DNA of 47,519 nucleotides, taken from positions 1 to 47,519 of IMG/VR virus record IMGVR_UViG_3300046003_006728. One strand, 5' to 3'. The position numbers and the translations under genes were made by a program. The notes under the pieces were generated by a model. It did no database searches and was not told the origin of the DNA. It saw nothing but the letters and a program-made list of their open reading frames with translations. Every line of letters starts with the position of its first letter. Positions within the stretch are counted from its first letter, which is position 1. Below, piece after piece: positions 15,325-21,953 of this stretch. Source of the DNA: a virus.

Positions 15325-15405
15325 ATGGAATATAATGAATATATGGCTTTGCTGGCTATTGCGGCAGGGTTCGTTAATTGGCTGGGCTGGCTTAAAAGCG
15401 TCTAA
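15325..15405 (+). CDS. Membrane micropeptide (26 aa)
   Basis: The ATG directly abuts the stop of the preceding membrane gene. The product (MEYNEYMALLAIAAGFVNWL, then GWLKSV) is one short hydrophobic helix. Probably co-translated if real. Confidence 0.4.
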   Translation: MEYNEYMALLAIAAGFVNWLGWLKSV

Positions 15406-15448
15406 AAATAAAATTTGATACCAACTTTTCCCCCCTAATAAGTAAAAA

Positions 15449-15637
15449 TTAACTTTTGAAGTTCTCAATAGATGGATTGCCTCTTTTTCTATTCTTCCAA
15501 TAACCAAGTTTAATAAGGCGACTCTTAATAAGAGCAGCTATATTATTCTTATTTAGAACGCCGCTTTTTGTTAAGTCTACTTCTTCGAAGAATTCTTGAA
15601 GAAGCTCTATCAGCATTTGTTGTCTTTTATATTTCAT
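15449..15637 (-). CDS. Small hypothetical protein (62 aa)
   Basis: A basic helical protein (MKYKRQQMLIELLQEFFEEV start) with a LNKNNIAALIKSRLIKLGYW segment that reads like a helix-turn-helix. No family is named. It is co-directional with, and 4 bases after, the GIY-YIG-like gene; the pair is the only minus-strand island in the plus-strand 8-18 kb region. Confidence 0.65.
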   Translation of the reverse strand: MKYKRQQMLIELLQEFFEEVDLTKSGVLNKNNIAALIKSRLIKLGYWKNRKRGNPSIENFKS

Positions 15638-15641
15638 ATTA

Positions 15642-16160
15642 TTAAAAAATAAATCTATCCGAATTAAATATTCTAATTAATTCTTTTTGTATTTCCTCTT
15701 GCGAAAACTCTTCATCTATCCTAAAAAATTCCTCACCAATATACCCTTTAACAAAACACTTAAAAGAAAAATCATTTAATAAATTTTGTTCGCATTCATT
15801 ATAAATACTAACTGGATTTCTCGCAAATATAACTTTAATATCTTTTTGATTAGAGCCTCCGTAACTTAAAAAACTACTAATATGCTGCTTCATTCTTTTA
15901 AAGATTCTTGTTGTTTTACCTATTTTAATAATGTTTAATTTAGTCTCCCATATAAGATAAATATACTCTTTATTATTTGGGCATAATAAATGTTTTAAAA
16001 AATCAAACTCAGAAGAGTCAAATATTACAGAGGAATCTTCAAATAAACAATAACGATGGCAAAATATTGTTTTGGTAAATTCACAAAATTCTTCGTTTGG
16101 TTCTTTAAACCTAGAACGATGAGATATTTTTTTCCTTTTTAAGTCCTTTAACTGGTGCAT
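15642..16160 (-). CDS. GIY-YIG-like nuclease (T5orf172/MUG113 type)
   Basis: The 172-residue product has an N-terminal basic part and then a domain starting at about residue 85: YIYLIWETKLNIIKIGKTTR, followed by R.K.H, a Tyr/Arg-rich strand and a Glu (YNECEQNLLNDF). This YI..-(10)-IKIGKT pattern marks the T5orf172/MUG113 branch of the GIY-YIG superfamily. Such proteins may be free-standing homing nucleases. Its inverted orientation inside a plus-strand block fits an inserted mobile nuclease gene. Confidence 0.75.
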   Translation of the reverse strand: MHQLKDLKRKKISHRSRFKEPNEEFCEFTKTIFCHRYCLFEDSSVIFDSSEFDFLKHLLCPNNKEYIYLIWETKLNIIKIGKTTRIFKRMKQHISSFLSYGGSNQKDIKVIFARNPVSIYNECEQNLLNDFSFKCFVKGYIGEEFFRIDEEFSQEEIQKELIRIFNSDRFIF

Positions 16161-16205
16161 ATATAATGTTACACAAGTTTTTCTAAATTTTTCCTTAATA
16201 AAAGA

Positions 16206-16233
16206 TTGACATATTTTTCAAATAAGCTAATTT
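16206..16233 (+). promoter_or_regulatory. Promoter for tRNA-Leu
   Basis: TTGACA, 16-bp spacer, TAATTT, 28 bases upstream of the tRNA. Confidence 0.6.
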
Positions 16234-16261
16234 ACGAACAGTTGTTTGCGAAATAACTAAA

Positions 16262-16344
16262 GCTGGTGTGGTGGAATGGTATACACTACAGACTTAAAAT
16301 CTGTCGCCTGAAAGGGATTGCGAGTTCAAGTCTCGCCACCAGCA
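16262..16344 (+). tRNA. tRNA-Leu (UAA)
   Basis: A full cloverleaf with a long variable arm: acceptor GCTGGTG/CACCAGC, anticodon stem ACAGA/TCTGT around CTTAAAA (anticodon TAA), T arm GCGAG-TTCAAGT-CTCGC. The 3' CCA is not encoded. UUA is a frequent Leu codon in this AT-rich DNA, so the gene would help translate phage mRNAs. Confidence 0.95.
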
Positions 16345-16403
16345 CTTTCTTATTGACAAACATAATAAACCGAGTCAACTTTGCCCCGAACAAATCTTAA
16401 TAT

Positions 16404-16706
16404 ATGAAATACATTGCTCAAAATAACACAATCAATTATAAAATTCAACTTCATGGAGAAGAAGAAGAACAAAATTGTTTTGCCACCCTTGTTGAAAACT
16501 TCTATGGCATTGTGCCAATTGAAACTTATGCGGGGCAAATAATTGAATTCCCAAATAAAACAAAGTTTATTAAGTTTTTAATGTGGCGCGAAATTTTTAA
16601 TCAGTGCGCCCCAAATAAACAATTTAAATTTATGCAGTTTGCTAGACAAGCAGTAAAGTCGGTCAGGCAAGTGCTAAATAATGATGTCATTGAAGTTTCT
16701 TATTGA
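16404..16706 (+). CDS. Hypothetical protein (100 aa)
   Basis: The product starts MKYIAQNNTINYKIQLHGEE and has an alpha-helical C-terminus rich in Lys and Arg. A TTGACA lies about 40 bases upstream but no good -10 can be set. Not recognised. Confidence 0.6.
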   Translation: MKYIAQNNTINYKIQLHGEEEEQNCFATLVENFYGIVPIETYAGQIIEFPNKTKFIKFLMWREIFNQCAPNKQFKFMQFARQAVKSVRQVLNNDVIEVSY

Positions 16707-16731
16707 CACTCCTTAATAATAGAGATAAAGT
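16703..16731 (+). promoter_or_regulatory. Promoter for 16762-17016 and the tRNA behind it
   Basis: TTGACA, 17-bp spacer containing CTTAATAAT, TAAAGT. The -35 overlaps the stop codon of the preceding gene. Leader about 30 nt. Confidence 0.65.
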
Positions 16732-16761
16732 TTCTTCACAACAAAAATTTAAGATAAACAT

Positions 16762-17016
16762 ATGATTACTAAAGCGCAATTAAAACAGATGAAAGATTCA
16801 AATAACCATGTCAAACATTCGTTTGAAGTGTCATGGGAAGAAACATCTCTTTCTCGTTTGTTCGATAAGATTGATGCCAGTGTAGAAGGTGGCGCTCTTA
16901 TTGATATCGTATCAGCAAAACCAATTGAGTTTATTAAAGAAAGAGAAGCTCTGATTGTTGAAATAGTTATGGACGTTTCAGATGTATTTGATGGCGCTGA
17001 AGAAGTAGAAGATTAA
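16762..17016 (+). CDS. Hypothetical protein (84 aa)
   Basis: An acidic protein (MITKAQLKQMKDSNNHVKHS start) ending DVFDGAEEVED. No family recognised. The tRNA-like gene starts 7 bases after its stop and is probably processed from the same transcript. Confidence 0.6.
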   Translation: MITKAQLKQMKDSNNHVKHSFEVSWEETSLSRLFDKIDASVEGGALIDIVSAKPIEFIKEREALIVEIVMDVSDVFDGAEEVED

Positions 17017-17023
17017 TTTTATA

Positions 17024-17101
17024 GGGGGTGTATCGGAACTCGCTTCTAACGAGTAGCACCGTAAAGGATCAATGCACGTTCGAATCGTGTCATCCCCACC
17101 A
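17024..17101 (+). tRNA. Atypical tRNA-Arg (UCU) that appears to lack a D arm
   Basis: Acceptor GGGGGTG pairs with CATCCCC (one G-U), a T arm GCACG-TTCGAAT-CGTGT is present and an encoded ACCA follows. The anticodon stem ACTCG/CGAGT closes the loop CTTCTAA (anticodon TCT, U33 and A37 as in real tRNA-Arg). Only seven bases lie between acceptor and anticodon stem, so no D arm can form; instead a 19-base segment sits between anticodon arm and T arm. It may be a degenerate tRNA, or a tRNA that works without a D arm. Confidence 0.55.
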
Positions 17102-17121
17102 TTTTTTAATCAAAATTTATG

Positions 17122-17148
17122 TTGACAGTTCTTAATAAGTAGTAAATA
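17122..17148 (+). promoter_or_regulatory. Promoter for tRNA-Met
   Basis: TTGACA, 15-16 bp spacer with CTTAATAAGTA, TAAATA; 16 bases before the tRNA. Confidence 0.55.
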
Positions 17149-17164
17149 TTAGCTCAAACATTTC

Positions 17165-17237
17165 ACCCCTATAGCAGAACGGTTAATGCAACCAACTCAT
17201 AATTGGTAGATTGTAGGTTCAAGTCCTACTGGGGGTA
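17165..17237 (+). tRNA. tRNA-Met/Ile2 (CAU)
   Basis: Acceptor ACCCCTA/TGGGGGT, D arm GCA...TGC, anticodon stem ACCAA/TTGGT with loop CTCATAA (anticodon CAT), T arm GTAGG-TTCAAGT-CCTAC. No CCA is encoded. Initiator features (C1-A72 mismatch, three G-C pairs) are absent, so it is elongator Met or, if lysidylated, Ile2. The lysozyme gene starts 19 bases downstream and may share its transcript. Confidence 0.93.
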
Positions 17238-17256
17238 CTTAAAGAAAACTAAAACT

Positions 17257-17895
17257 ATGAAAACTTTGCTTGTAATCTCTTTAATAATCGCGACTCTAAT
17301 TGTAAAGAATAAAAGCTTTCTTTTTAATAATGATGAGCTAAAGATTAACAGTTCTTCTCTAAATAAGTATGATTATATAGAGCCACTCATCGAGGAGCCA
17401 ATTAATGAAAGCGGTGAGACTTGGAATGAAGTCAATGAAATAAGAACCTCCCTTATTAAAGGAGTAAAACATTTTGAAGGATTCTATTCTCATAGATACT
17501 ATTGCAGCGGTAATACCCTCACAATTGGTTATGGGCATACAGGTAAAGGCACTAGAAACAAAACAATTTCTAAAAAAACAGCAGAAACTTTGCTATTAGA
17601 AGATCTAAATAAGGTTGAGCGGTCTGTTACTAAATATGTTAAAGTGCCGCTTACCGAGGGGCAGAGAGCATGTCTGATCAGCTTCACCTTCAACTGTGGA
17701 GAGGGCGCATTAAATAAGCTGGTGAATGGCAAGGGTAGGCTTAATTCAGGCAACTACTCAAGCGTCAAGCGTCTCCTGCCCAAATATAGAATGGCTGATG
17801 GAAAAGTGCTAAGAGGTCTAGAGAAAAGAAGAGCATGGGAATTAGCTTTGTGGGAGAAGAATAAAATAAAAGACTCTTTTGTGGCAAACAAATAA
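17257..17895 (+). CDS. GH24 lysozyme (endolysin) with N-terminal anchor
   Basis: The product (212 aa) starts MKTLLVISLIIATLIV, a signal-anchor helix as in SAR endolysins, then a linker, then a GH24 muramidase domain from about residue 66: KHFEGFYSH gives the catalytic Glu, nine residues later a Cys sits where T4 has Asp20, and LTIGYGHTG gives the Thr. This Glu-Cys-Thr version occurs in P22-type lysozymes. NCGEGAL and LEKRRAWELALW are typical C-terminal motifs. The longer frame starts inside tRNA-Met, so the ATG at 17257 is used. It cleaves peptidoglycan at lysis. Confidence 0.93.
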   Translation: MKTLLVISLIIATLIVKNKSFLFNNDELKINSSSLNKYDYIEPLIEEPINESGETWNEVNEIRTSLIKGVKHFEGFYSHRYYCSGNTLTIGYGHTGKGTRNKTISKKTAETLLLEDLNKVERSVTKYVKVPLTEGQRACLISFTFNCGEGALNKLVNGKGRLNSGNYSSVKRLLPKYRMADGKVLRGLEKRRAWELALWEKNKIKDSFVANK

Positions 17896-17907
17896 TCAAA
17901 CTTGATA

Positions 17908-17936
17908 TTGACATTAGAATCAGAACACGCTAACTT
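17908..17936 (+). promoter_or_regulatory. Promoter for 17958-18119
   Basis: TTGACA, 17-bp spacer, TAACTT; leader about 21 nt. Confidence 0.65.
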
Positions 17937-17957
17937 CTTCTCGTTACAGAAACAAAT

Positions 17958-18119
17958 ATGAAAATCATTGTAGAGATTGGCGATTTAAATTTGCCCCAAA
18001 TAAAAGAAGTCATGATTGATGCGATTGAAAAGATTTTCGATCCAGATGTAGACACACTAATGGACGGCTCAATAAGTTTAGTTAACGATGCATTTCTTAG
18101 CGTAGAAGAACAAGAATAA
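17958..18119 (+). CDS. Small acidic protein (53 aa)
   Basis: The frame begins MKIIVEIGDLNLPQIKEVMI and ends in VEEQE; a strand and a helix are predicted. Its own promoter supports it. It is the last plus-strand gene before the convergent minus-strand block. Confidence 0.6.
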   Translation: MKIIVEIGDLNLPQIKEVMIDAIEKIFDPDVDTLMDGSISLVNDAFLSVEEQE

Positions 18120-18167
18120 ATGCAAATAGTTGCCCTTAATAAGTACAAATAAGAGATGCGTGTTTTT

Positions 18168-18244
18168 GTAAGTCGTTGAGAGTGAGGGAGTTACGCGGCT
18201 GGGGTGGGGCGACCTGCGTAAGTCGTTGATTCTCAACGACTTAC
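18168..18244. repeat. 77-bp double-palindrome element, copy A
   Basis: Two 27-bp palindromes (18168-18194 and 18218-18244) separated by a 23-bp G-rich core. The second palindrome is perfect: GTAAGTCGTTGA, three bases, TCAACGACTTAC. The first is degenerate in its right half. This copy lies between the 3' ends of two convergent genes and has no clear promoter in front (a weak TTGCCC only). Confidence 0.9.
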
Positions 18245-18256
18245 GAGGCTTGTTCA

Positions 18257-18766
18257 CTACGCGCACCTACACTCCAGCACTTTGCCACTTTTTTTCACAC
18301 TACAGAAAAAATTTTCTAACAGAGGCGCGTACCAATCTAACGGTTGGTTTCTTTGAAAGTGGTCTTTCACCTTTCTATTGATTGGAAGCTTTGGATTGTG
18401 ATAAACAGAAACAAAAGCGGTTTTTGTTAGAGTTCTTTCTGTAAACTTCTTTATTGAATTCAAGACTGGCAGAAGATGCTCATCTTCTATCACATTGAGA
18501 ACATTGCAAGAGATTAGAAAATTTGCAAACTCAACATCTAAAGCAGAATCAAAATTTTCAGAATGGCTTCGATTGAAAGGATCATAGGGAAGATATCCGA
18601 TATCGTTTTCTTCAAAGAAGCAATCAATTTTTCCTTTTTTGCCAGCCCCAAAGTCAAAAACAGTTAAGCCATTTTTTTCTTGTGAAGTAAACAAACCTTT
18701 TTTGTGAAGCGTTTTTACCAACGCGGGAATTTGATTTATTGAAGTTACAGCAGAGGAAGAGTTCAT
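18257..18766 (-). CDS. SAM-dependent methyltransferase-like protein
   Basis: The 169-residue product has TVFDFGAGKKGK (motif I of class I methyltransferases, about residue 34), YLPYDPFNRS (acidic motif II position) and ISCNVLNVIEDEHLLPVL (motif IV-V region with the typical C.NVLNVI.D signature). It is short, so the catalytic C-terminal part may be reduced. The substrate is not clear. It follows a 23-residue peptide gene and ends 13 bases from repeat copy A. Confidence 0.75.
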   Translation of the reverse strand: MNSSSAVTSINQIPALVKTLHKKGLFTSQEKNGLTVFDFGAGKKGKIDCFFEENDIGYLPYDPFNRSHSENFDSALDVEFANFLISCNVLNVIEDEHLLPVLNSIKKFTERTLTKTAFVSVYHNPKLPINRKVKDHFQRNQPLDWYAPLLENFFCSVKKSGKVLECRCA

Positions 18767-18769
18767 TTT

Positions 18770-18841
18770 TTAACGATTATGAGATAAAGCCCAAAAGAGA
18801 ATAGAAAGCCCGATGATTGTCACAATGGTTATTTCGTTCAT
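18770..18841 (-). CDS. Membrane micropeptide (23 aa)
   Basis: MNEITIVTIIGLSILFWALS followed by HNR: a single helix with a basic end, filling the 81-base gap between two minus genes exactly. Short, so only moderately supported. Confidence 0.4.
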   Translation of the reverse strand: MNEITIVTIIGLSILFWALSHNR

Positions 18842-18847
18842 TTTTTA

Positions 18848-19552
18848 TTATGCCTCCAATGGTTCAAGGACAAAACCCGTGGCATCTTTTTTTGCCATGC
18901 CTTTTTCTACAAGTCCAACGATCACGCCCTTTGGATCTAGAAAACGCAAGTCGGTTTCGTCTCCGTTGACAACACTACGCCCAAGGAATTTCTTTGGCAA
19001 GTATTTTCTGAAAACCATTGCAACATTTCCACCGCTTGCAAGCATAGCCTCCGCAATCTTTCCATTGCTCTCGCTACGAGAAAAGGTCAAGTGATAGTTT
19101 GAAGGAAGTTCGCCAGCAAGGAAAGCGGTCATTCTCTCTGGTGTCTTTGAATAATCATAGAATTGGACAGATGGAAACATCTCAAAGATTGTAGAGCCAT
19201 CCAGTTTGATTTTTTCCCAAGGCAAGTCAGAAGTAAGGTTGAGACGAAAGCAAGGTTGCATCTGATTTTTTTCAGCTTTTTTGATTGCCGCAATGATTTC
19301 TTTTTTGAGTTGAGAAAGAAAAGCAGATTTGTTAGAAAAGAAAAGTTTTGTCTTGGCGATACGAGCCGCTTGAACAGTGGAAAAGATTCCATGTCCAGCA
19401 GTATTAAGACAGGCGGCGGTGCAGCCCTTTGACGCATCTTTGCAGACATTGAAGCCAGACAAGGAAGCGGGGGCAAGATGGATACCAAAAGACATAAAGC
19501 CCATTTTTTCGCCTTTTTTGATTTTCGTGTTGGATGTAGTAAGTAGTTTCAT
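18848..19552 (-). CDS. Gp88-like phage protein
   Basis: The product (234 aa) has SFGIHLAPASLSGFNVC, then KGCTAACLNTAGHG and QAARIAKTKLFF, the conserved cysteine pattern and 'R..KT..F' of the mycobacteriophage gene 88 family (PF17338). The clustered Cys residues suggest a metal site; the biochemical function is unknown. A promoter lies nine bases before the ATG. The two small genes downstream are likely in the same unit. Confidence 0.82.
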   Translation of the reverse strand: MKLLTTSNTKIKKGEKMGFMSFGIHLAPASLSGFNVCKDASKGCTAACLNTAGHGIFSTVQAARIAKTKLFFSNKSAFLSQLKKEIIAAIKKAEKNQMQPCFRLNLTSDLPWEKIKLDGSTIFEMFPSVQFYDYSKTPERMTAFLAGELPSNYHLTFSRSESNGKIAEAMLASGGNVAMVFRKYLPKKFLGRSVVNGDETDLRFLDPKGVIVGLVEKGMAKKDATGFVLEPLEA

Positions 19553-19561
19553 GACGGGGAA

Positions 19562-19589
19562 AGATTAGCATTTAGGCGGTGGTTGTCAA
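19562..19589 (-). promoter_or_regulatory. Promoter of the Gp88-like gene
   Basis: TTGACA, 16-bp spacer, TAATCT; nine bases to the ATG. Confidence 0.75.
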
Positions 19590-19622
19590 TTATTTTTTAC
19601 GTATTTTTTTTTATTTAAATGC

Positions 19623-19651
19623 TTGACAAGCGAATCTAACAGTTTTCTAAC
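19623..19651 (+). promoter_or_regulatory. Opposite-strand promoter of repeat copy B
   Basis: TTGACA, 17-bp spacer, TCTAAC. TCTAACAG occurs twice, 11 bp apart. The predicted start site (seven bases on) is 19658, the first base of the 77-bp element. Confidence 0.65.
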
Positions 19652-19657
19652 AGCCGC

Positions 19658-19734
19658 GTAAGTCATTGAGTGTCAACGAGTTACGCGCGGCGCGGGGGGC
19701 GAGCCGCGTAAGTCGTTGAGTATCAGCGACTTAT
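19658..19734 (+). repeat. 77-bp double-palindrome element, copy B
   Basis: Palindromes 19658-19684 and 19708-19734 around a 23-bp core whose GCGGC and GCCGC ends can pair. It has a promoter in front and a terminator behind on the plus strand, so it forms a complete small transcription unit. It lies 42 bases after the stop of the minus-strand DUF932 gene. Confidence 0.9.
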
Positions 19735-19773
19735 GACAACCCCGCTTTCGCGGGGGTTGTCAAGTCTTTTTTT
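19735..19773 (+). terminator. Intrinsic terminator after repeat copy B
   Basis: GACAACCCCGC, TTTC loop, GCGGGGGTTGTC, then AAGTCTTTTTTT on the plus strand. The T-run is only on this strand, so it ends plus-strand transcription from the copy B promoter, not the minus-strand gene. Confidence 0.85.
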
Positions 19774-19776
19774 CGA

Positions 19777-20598
19777 TTATTCGCGGAGGTCATTTTCACC
19801 CTCTGGGGCGTTGTCCTCGCAACCTTTGGTTACAATCTCTTGGAGTTCAATTTGCGGCACGTGATGAGCGAGCTTGTCGAAGATGCTCTGCATGGTCATG
19901 GTGCGGAATGGGAGCTTGGAAAGATCACCACCTTTGAGATTTTCGGTCACAGCGTTGTAGAGATTCCACAGCGTGTTGCCCACGAACTCAACGTGGCGAG
20001 GATTTTCTGAACCTTCCATGTGGCGGCGAAACTCCACCACGTTCGTGTAAAGGTCACGTGCTGGAATTGCTTTCGAATCGACCAATTTGACAAGCAGATT
20101 TTCAGCTTGAGCGGAAGAAACAAAAGTTTCCTTGTAGCGTTCGATACGCAAGCCCATGTCGTTCCAATGAGCGACAACGCGAGCCACAGCGTCAGCGATC
20201 ACGCGAGGGAGATCAGAGAGGATGTTGAGCGTGTGGCGGCGTGACAGCTTCACGTCAGACGAGAAGCAAAGATTTTCGCAAACCATCATGCGGTTGCCGA
20301 TGCAGATTGCGGCGGCGAAAGCCTTGTCATGAGAGTTGCGAAGCCCCAAGACGACTTGGCGATCCGTTCCGTCGATACCTTTACCAGTGAGAGCGAAGCC
20401 GCCGAAGTAGCGAAGACCGCCACGTGCAAGCGAGTGTTCTTCCTCAACGATTTCCAAACCGACAGCTTCGATAGCTTCGCGGGTCAACTTGACGAGCGTG
20501 TGGTGAGGGATTGGCATATGGGAATCGGTTGCCTCTGGAGTTTCAACACCCATGAGAGCTTCGAATTGAACTTTGTTTTTTGCGATGATAAGTGACAT
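19777..20598 (-). CDS. DUF932 family protein
   Basis: The 273-residue product has MPIPHHTLVKLTREAIEAVG, RYFGGFALTG, VVLGLRNSHDKAFAAAICIG and MMVCENLCFSSD, a pattern seen in phage and plasmid DUF932 proteins (function unknown). Its base composition is clearly richer in G+C (near 50 per cent by eye) than the neighbours, which suggests recent acquisition. Its promoter at 20644 gives a leader of about 45 nt. Confidence 0.82.
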   Translation of the reverse strand: MSLIIAKNKVQFEALMGVETPEATDSHMPIPHHTLVKLTREAIEAVGLEIVEEEHSLARGGLRYFGGFALTGKGIDGTDRQVVLGLRNSHDKAFAAAICIGNRMMVCENLCFSSDVKLSRRHTLNILSDLPRVIADAVARVVAHWNDMGLRIERYKETFVSSAQAENLLVKLVDSKAIPARDLYTNVVEFRRHMEGSENPRHVEFVGNTLWNLYNAVTENLKGGDLSKLPFRTMTMQSIFDKLAHHVPQIELQEIVTKGCEDNAPEGENDLRE

Positions 20599-20643
20599 AT
20601 TTTTTTAGTTTTGTAGTTAAGTGCCTTTCGTGGCGACAAAAAA

Positions 20644-20671
20644 AAGATAGCATTTCCCATGATTTTGTCCA
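20644..20671 (-). promoter_or_regulatory. Promoter of the DUF932 gene
   Basis: TGGACA, 16-bp spacer, TATCTT; about 45 nt to the ATG. Confidence 0.55.
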
Positions 20672-20724
20672 CACATTTCTATTTGTTTTTGCATTTTTAT
20701 TTTCGCCCCAAAAAAGAAAAAAGC

Positions 20725-20753
20725 TTGACAAATGAATCTAACAGCTTTCTAAC
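20725..20753 (+). promoter_or_regulatory. Opposite-strand promoter of repeat copy C
   Basis: TTGACA, 17-bp spacer, TCTAAC, with TCTAACAG twice at an 11-bp period. Predicted start 20760, the first base of the element. Confidence 0.65.
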
Positions 20754-20759
20754 AGCTAC

Positions 20760-20836
20760 GTAACTCGTTGAGTATCAACGAGTTACGCGCGGCGCGGGGG
20801 GCGAGCCGCGTAAGTCCTTGAGCCTCAATGAGTTAC
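20760..20836 (+). repeat. 77-bp double-palindrome element, copy C
   Basis: Palindromes 20760-20786 (perfect, with AACTC/GAGTT in place of AAGTC/GACTT) and 20810-20836, core 23 bp identical in type to copy B. It ends 6 bases from the stop of the minus gene at 20843. Confidence 0.9.
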
Positions 20837-20842
20837 ACCTTG

Positions 20843-20974
20843 TCACTTCTCTTCTTTTATCTCTCTTTTGCCGTCTCGCCTCACACGTTTATTTTGTGGG
20901 CGTTTCCAATCGCGCAAGTGCTTCCACCATTGGACAGTCTTCACAGATCCTTTGCCTTTACCTGCCGAAGCCAT
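20843..20974 (-). CDS. Small very basic phage protein (43 aa)
   Basis: The frame reads MASAGKGKGS, VKTVQWWKHLRDWKRPQNKR and a KREIKEEK end. The 'V.WWKHLR' plus basic tail recurs in short phage proteins of unknown function. It overlaps the end of the co-directional upstream gene by 17 bases in another frame, which supports coupled translation. Confidence 0.65.
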   Translation of the reverse strand: MASAGKGKGSVKTVQWWKHLRDWKRPQNKRVRRDGKREIKEEK

Positions 20975-21107
20975 CGCGACATTCCTTTCTGCTTGCCTCT
21001 TTCTTCTTGTCCTTGAAGCGGATCACACAGGGAGGCATTGCGTGACGCACTAGGTTTCTCATGTCAAGGCTATTCTTTGAAAGTTCTTTGGGGGTTTTCT
21101 TTTTCAT
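20958..21107 (-). CDS. Small basic phage protein (49 aa)
   Basis: MKKKTPKELSKNSLDMRNLV at the start and KDKKKEASRKECRDGFGR at the end. The KKK.ASRK.CR tail is common in tiny phage proteins of unknown function. No internal promoter; it follows the SprT-like gene by 3 bases and is likely co-transcribed with it. Confidence 0.7.
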   Translation of the reverse strand: MKKKTPKELSKNSLDMRNLVRHAMPPCVIRFKDKKKEASRKECRDGFGR

Positions 21108-21110
21108 TTT

Positions 21111-21440
21111 TTAAATTGCGTAAGTTGTTCGATAAGCGATTCCCATTTCTTTACACACTTGCTTAAAGACTTTGCCGTGAAAGTCATTTCTACCATTGAC
21201 TTTGAATGTTCCGCCCATGCGTGAGAATTGGATGCAATGAGCAATCTCATGCAAGAGAACATATTTAAAAATGGAAAAGTTGTTTAAAACTATTTTGTTT
21301 AACTCAACCTTTTTTTCCCAAGGGTTAGCAAAACCAAGAGTTCTTTTAACGTGAGGATTCCAGTAGAGAGTGTAGTCATGTAAGCCGTATTGTTTAAAGG
21401 TTAGATGGGCGTATTGTTCGACTTCTTGTGTGGTGAGCAT
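21111..21440 (-). CDS. SprT-like zinc metallopeptidase
   Basis: The 109-residue product has the zinc-binding LLHEIAHCIQ motif (HExxH) at about residue 63, followed by an FHGKVFKQVCKEMG segment that supplies the third ligand region of SprT-like proteins. Family members such as Spartan cut DNA-crosslinked proteins; the phage one is a minimal catalytic domain without the C-terminal zinc ribbon. Its promoter has the -10 six bases from the ATG. Confidence 0.88.
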   Translation of the reverse strand: MLTTQEVEQYAHLTFKQYGLHDYTLYWNPHVKRTLGFANPWEKKVELNKIVLNNFSIFKYVLLHEIAHCIQFSRMGGTFKVNGRNDFHGKVFKQVCKEMGIAYRTTYAI

Positions 21441-21446
21441 GGCAAA

Positions 21447-21474
21447 AGTTTAACTGTTTTAGGGATTGTGTCAA
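21447..21474 (-). promoter_or_regulatory. Promoter of the SprT-like gene
   Basis: TTGACA, 16-bp spacer, TAAACT; six bases to the ATG (leaderless prediction). Confidence 0.8.
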
Positions 21475-21489
21475 TTATTTTTATTCTCC

Positions 21490-21723
21490 TTAACCGACTT
21501 CTTCTAGCATCTCTGGATTAAGCCATACAAATTCATTTTCTAAATGAGAAAGAATTGGGTAAACTCCATATTCTTTTTTGCCCGTATCTGTCCAGATTTC
21601 TCTTTTTAGAGTTTCTTCAAGTTTCTTTTTTAGTTTTTTTAACTTGGTTTCTGTCATTAGATACGAAGAATATTGACTTTGGTATTCTGTAGTATGCTCT
21701 ATCTTTAATCGAAATTTTTTCAT
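21490..21723 (-). CDS. Hypothetical protein (77 aa)
   Basis: A basic N-terminal half (MKKFRLKIEHTTEYQSQYSS, then LKKLKKKLEETLKREIW) and a shorter hydrophobic end. No family recognised. The gene has a promoter nine bases before the ATG. Confidence 0.65.
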   Translation of the reverse strand: MKKFRLKIEHTTEYQSQYSSYLMTETKLKKLKKKLEETLKREIWTDTGKKEYGVYPILSHLENEFVWLNPEMLEEVG

Positions 21724-21732
21724 AGCTGCAAA

Positions 21733-21760
21733 AGTTTAACTGTTTATTCTTCTGTGTCAA
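21733..21760 (-). promoter_or_regulatory. Promoter for 21490-21723
   Basis: TTGACA, 16-bp spacer, TAAACT; nine bases to the ATG. It sits in the 3' end of the next gene upstream. Confidence 0.75.
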
Positions 21761-21938
21761 TAGAAAGTTCAGAAGTAAAAAAGATTTCTCCGTATGATGT
21801 AACAAAACGATAAGATCCGTCTTGTAGTTCTGTGAAATCTTCCTGATTGTATAACAGGCTTTTTCCGATTTCGCTCATGATAACATCGACAGCTACTTCG
21901 TCGAGGTCGTCACGGGGAATGTCAATGGTTATTTTCAT
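21744..21938 (-). CDS. Small acidic protein (64 aa)
   Basis: MKITIDIPRDDLDEVAVDVI start, mixed strands and helices, acidic end. No family recognised. The promoter of the next gene downstream overlaps its last codons. Confidence 0.6.
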   Translation of the reverse strand: MKITIDIPRDDLDEVAVDVIMSEIGKSLLYNQEDFTELQDGSYRFVTSYGEIFFTSELSIDTEE

Positions 21939-21953
21939 GGTGCTGTGGGATTT

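Larger units (their letters stand above)
19658..19773 (+). ncRNA. Candidate small structured RNA (copy B unit)
   Basis: Predicted transcript of about 116 nt from the promoter at 19623 to the intrinsic terminator at 19735-19773. It would fold into two or three hairpins of the repeat element plus the terminator hairpin. No protein start or frame is present on this strand. Expression is inferred only from promoter and terminator. Confidence 0.5.

Noticed and set aside
19129-19488. Second minus-strand frame inside the Gp88-like gene
   Set aside because: The family motifs are in the other frame and no promoter or ribosome site supports this one.
19735-19762. Terminator for the DUF932 gene on the minus strand
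   Set aside because: The hairpin lacks a T-run on that strand; the T-run is only on the plus strand.
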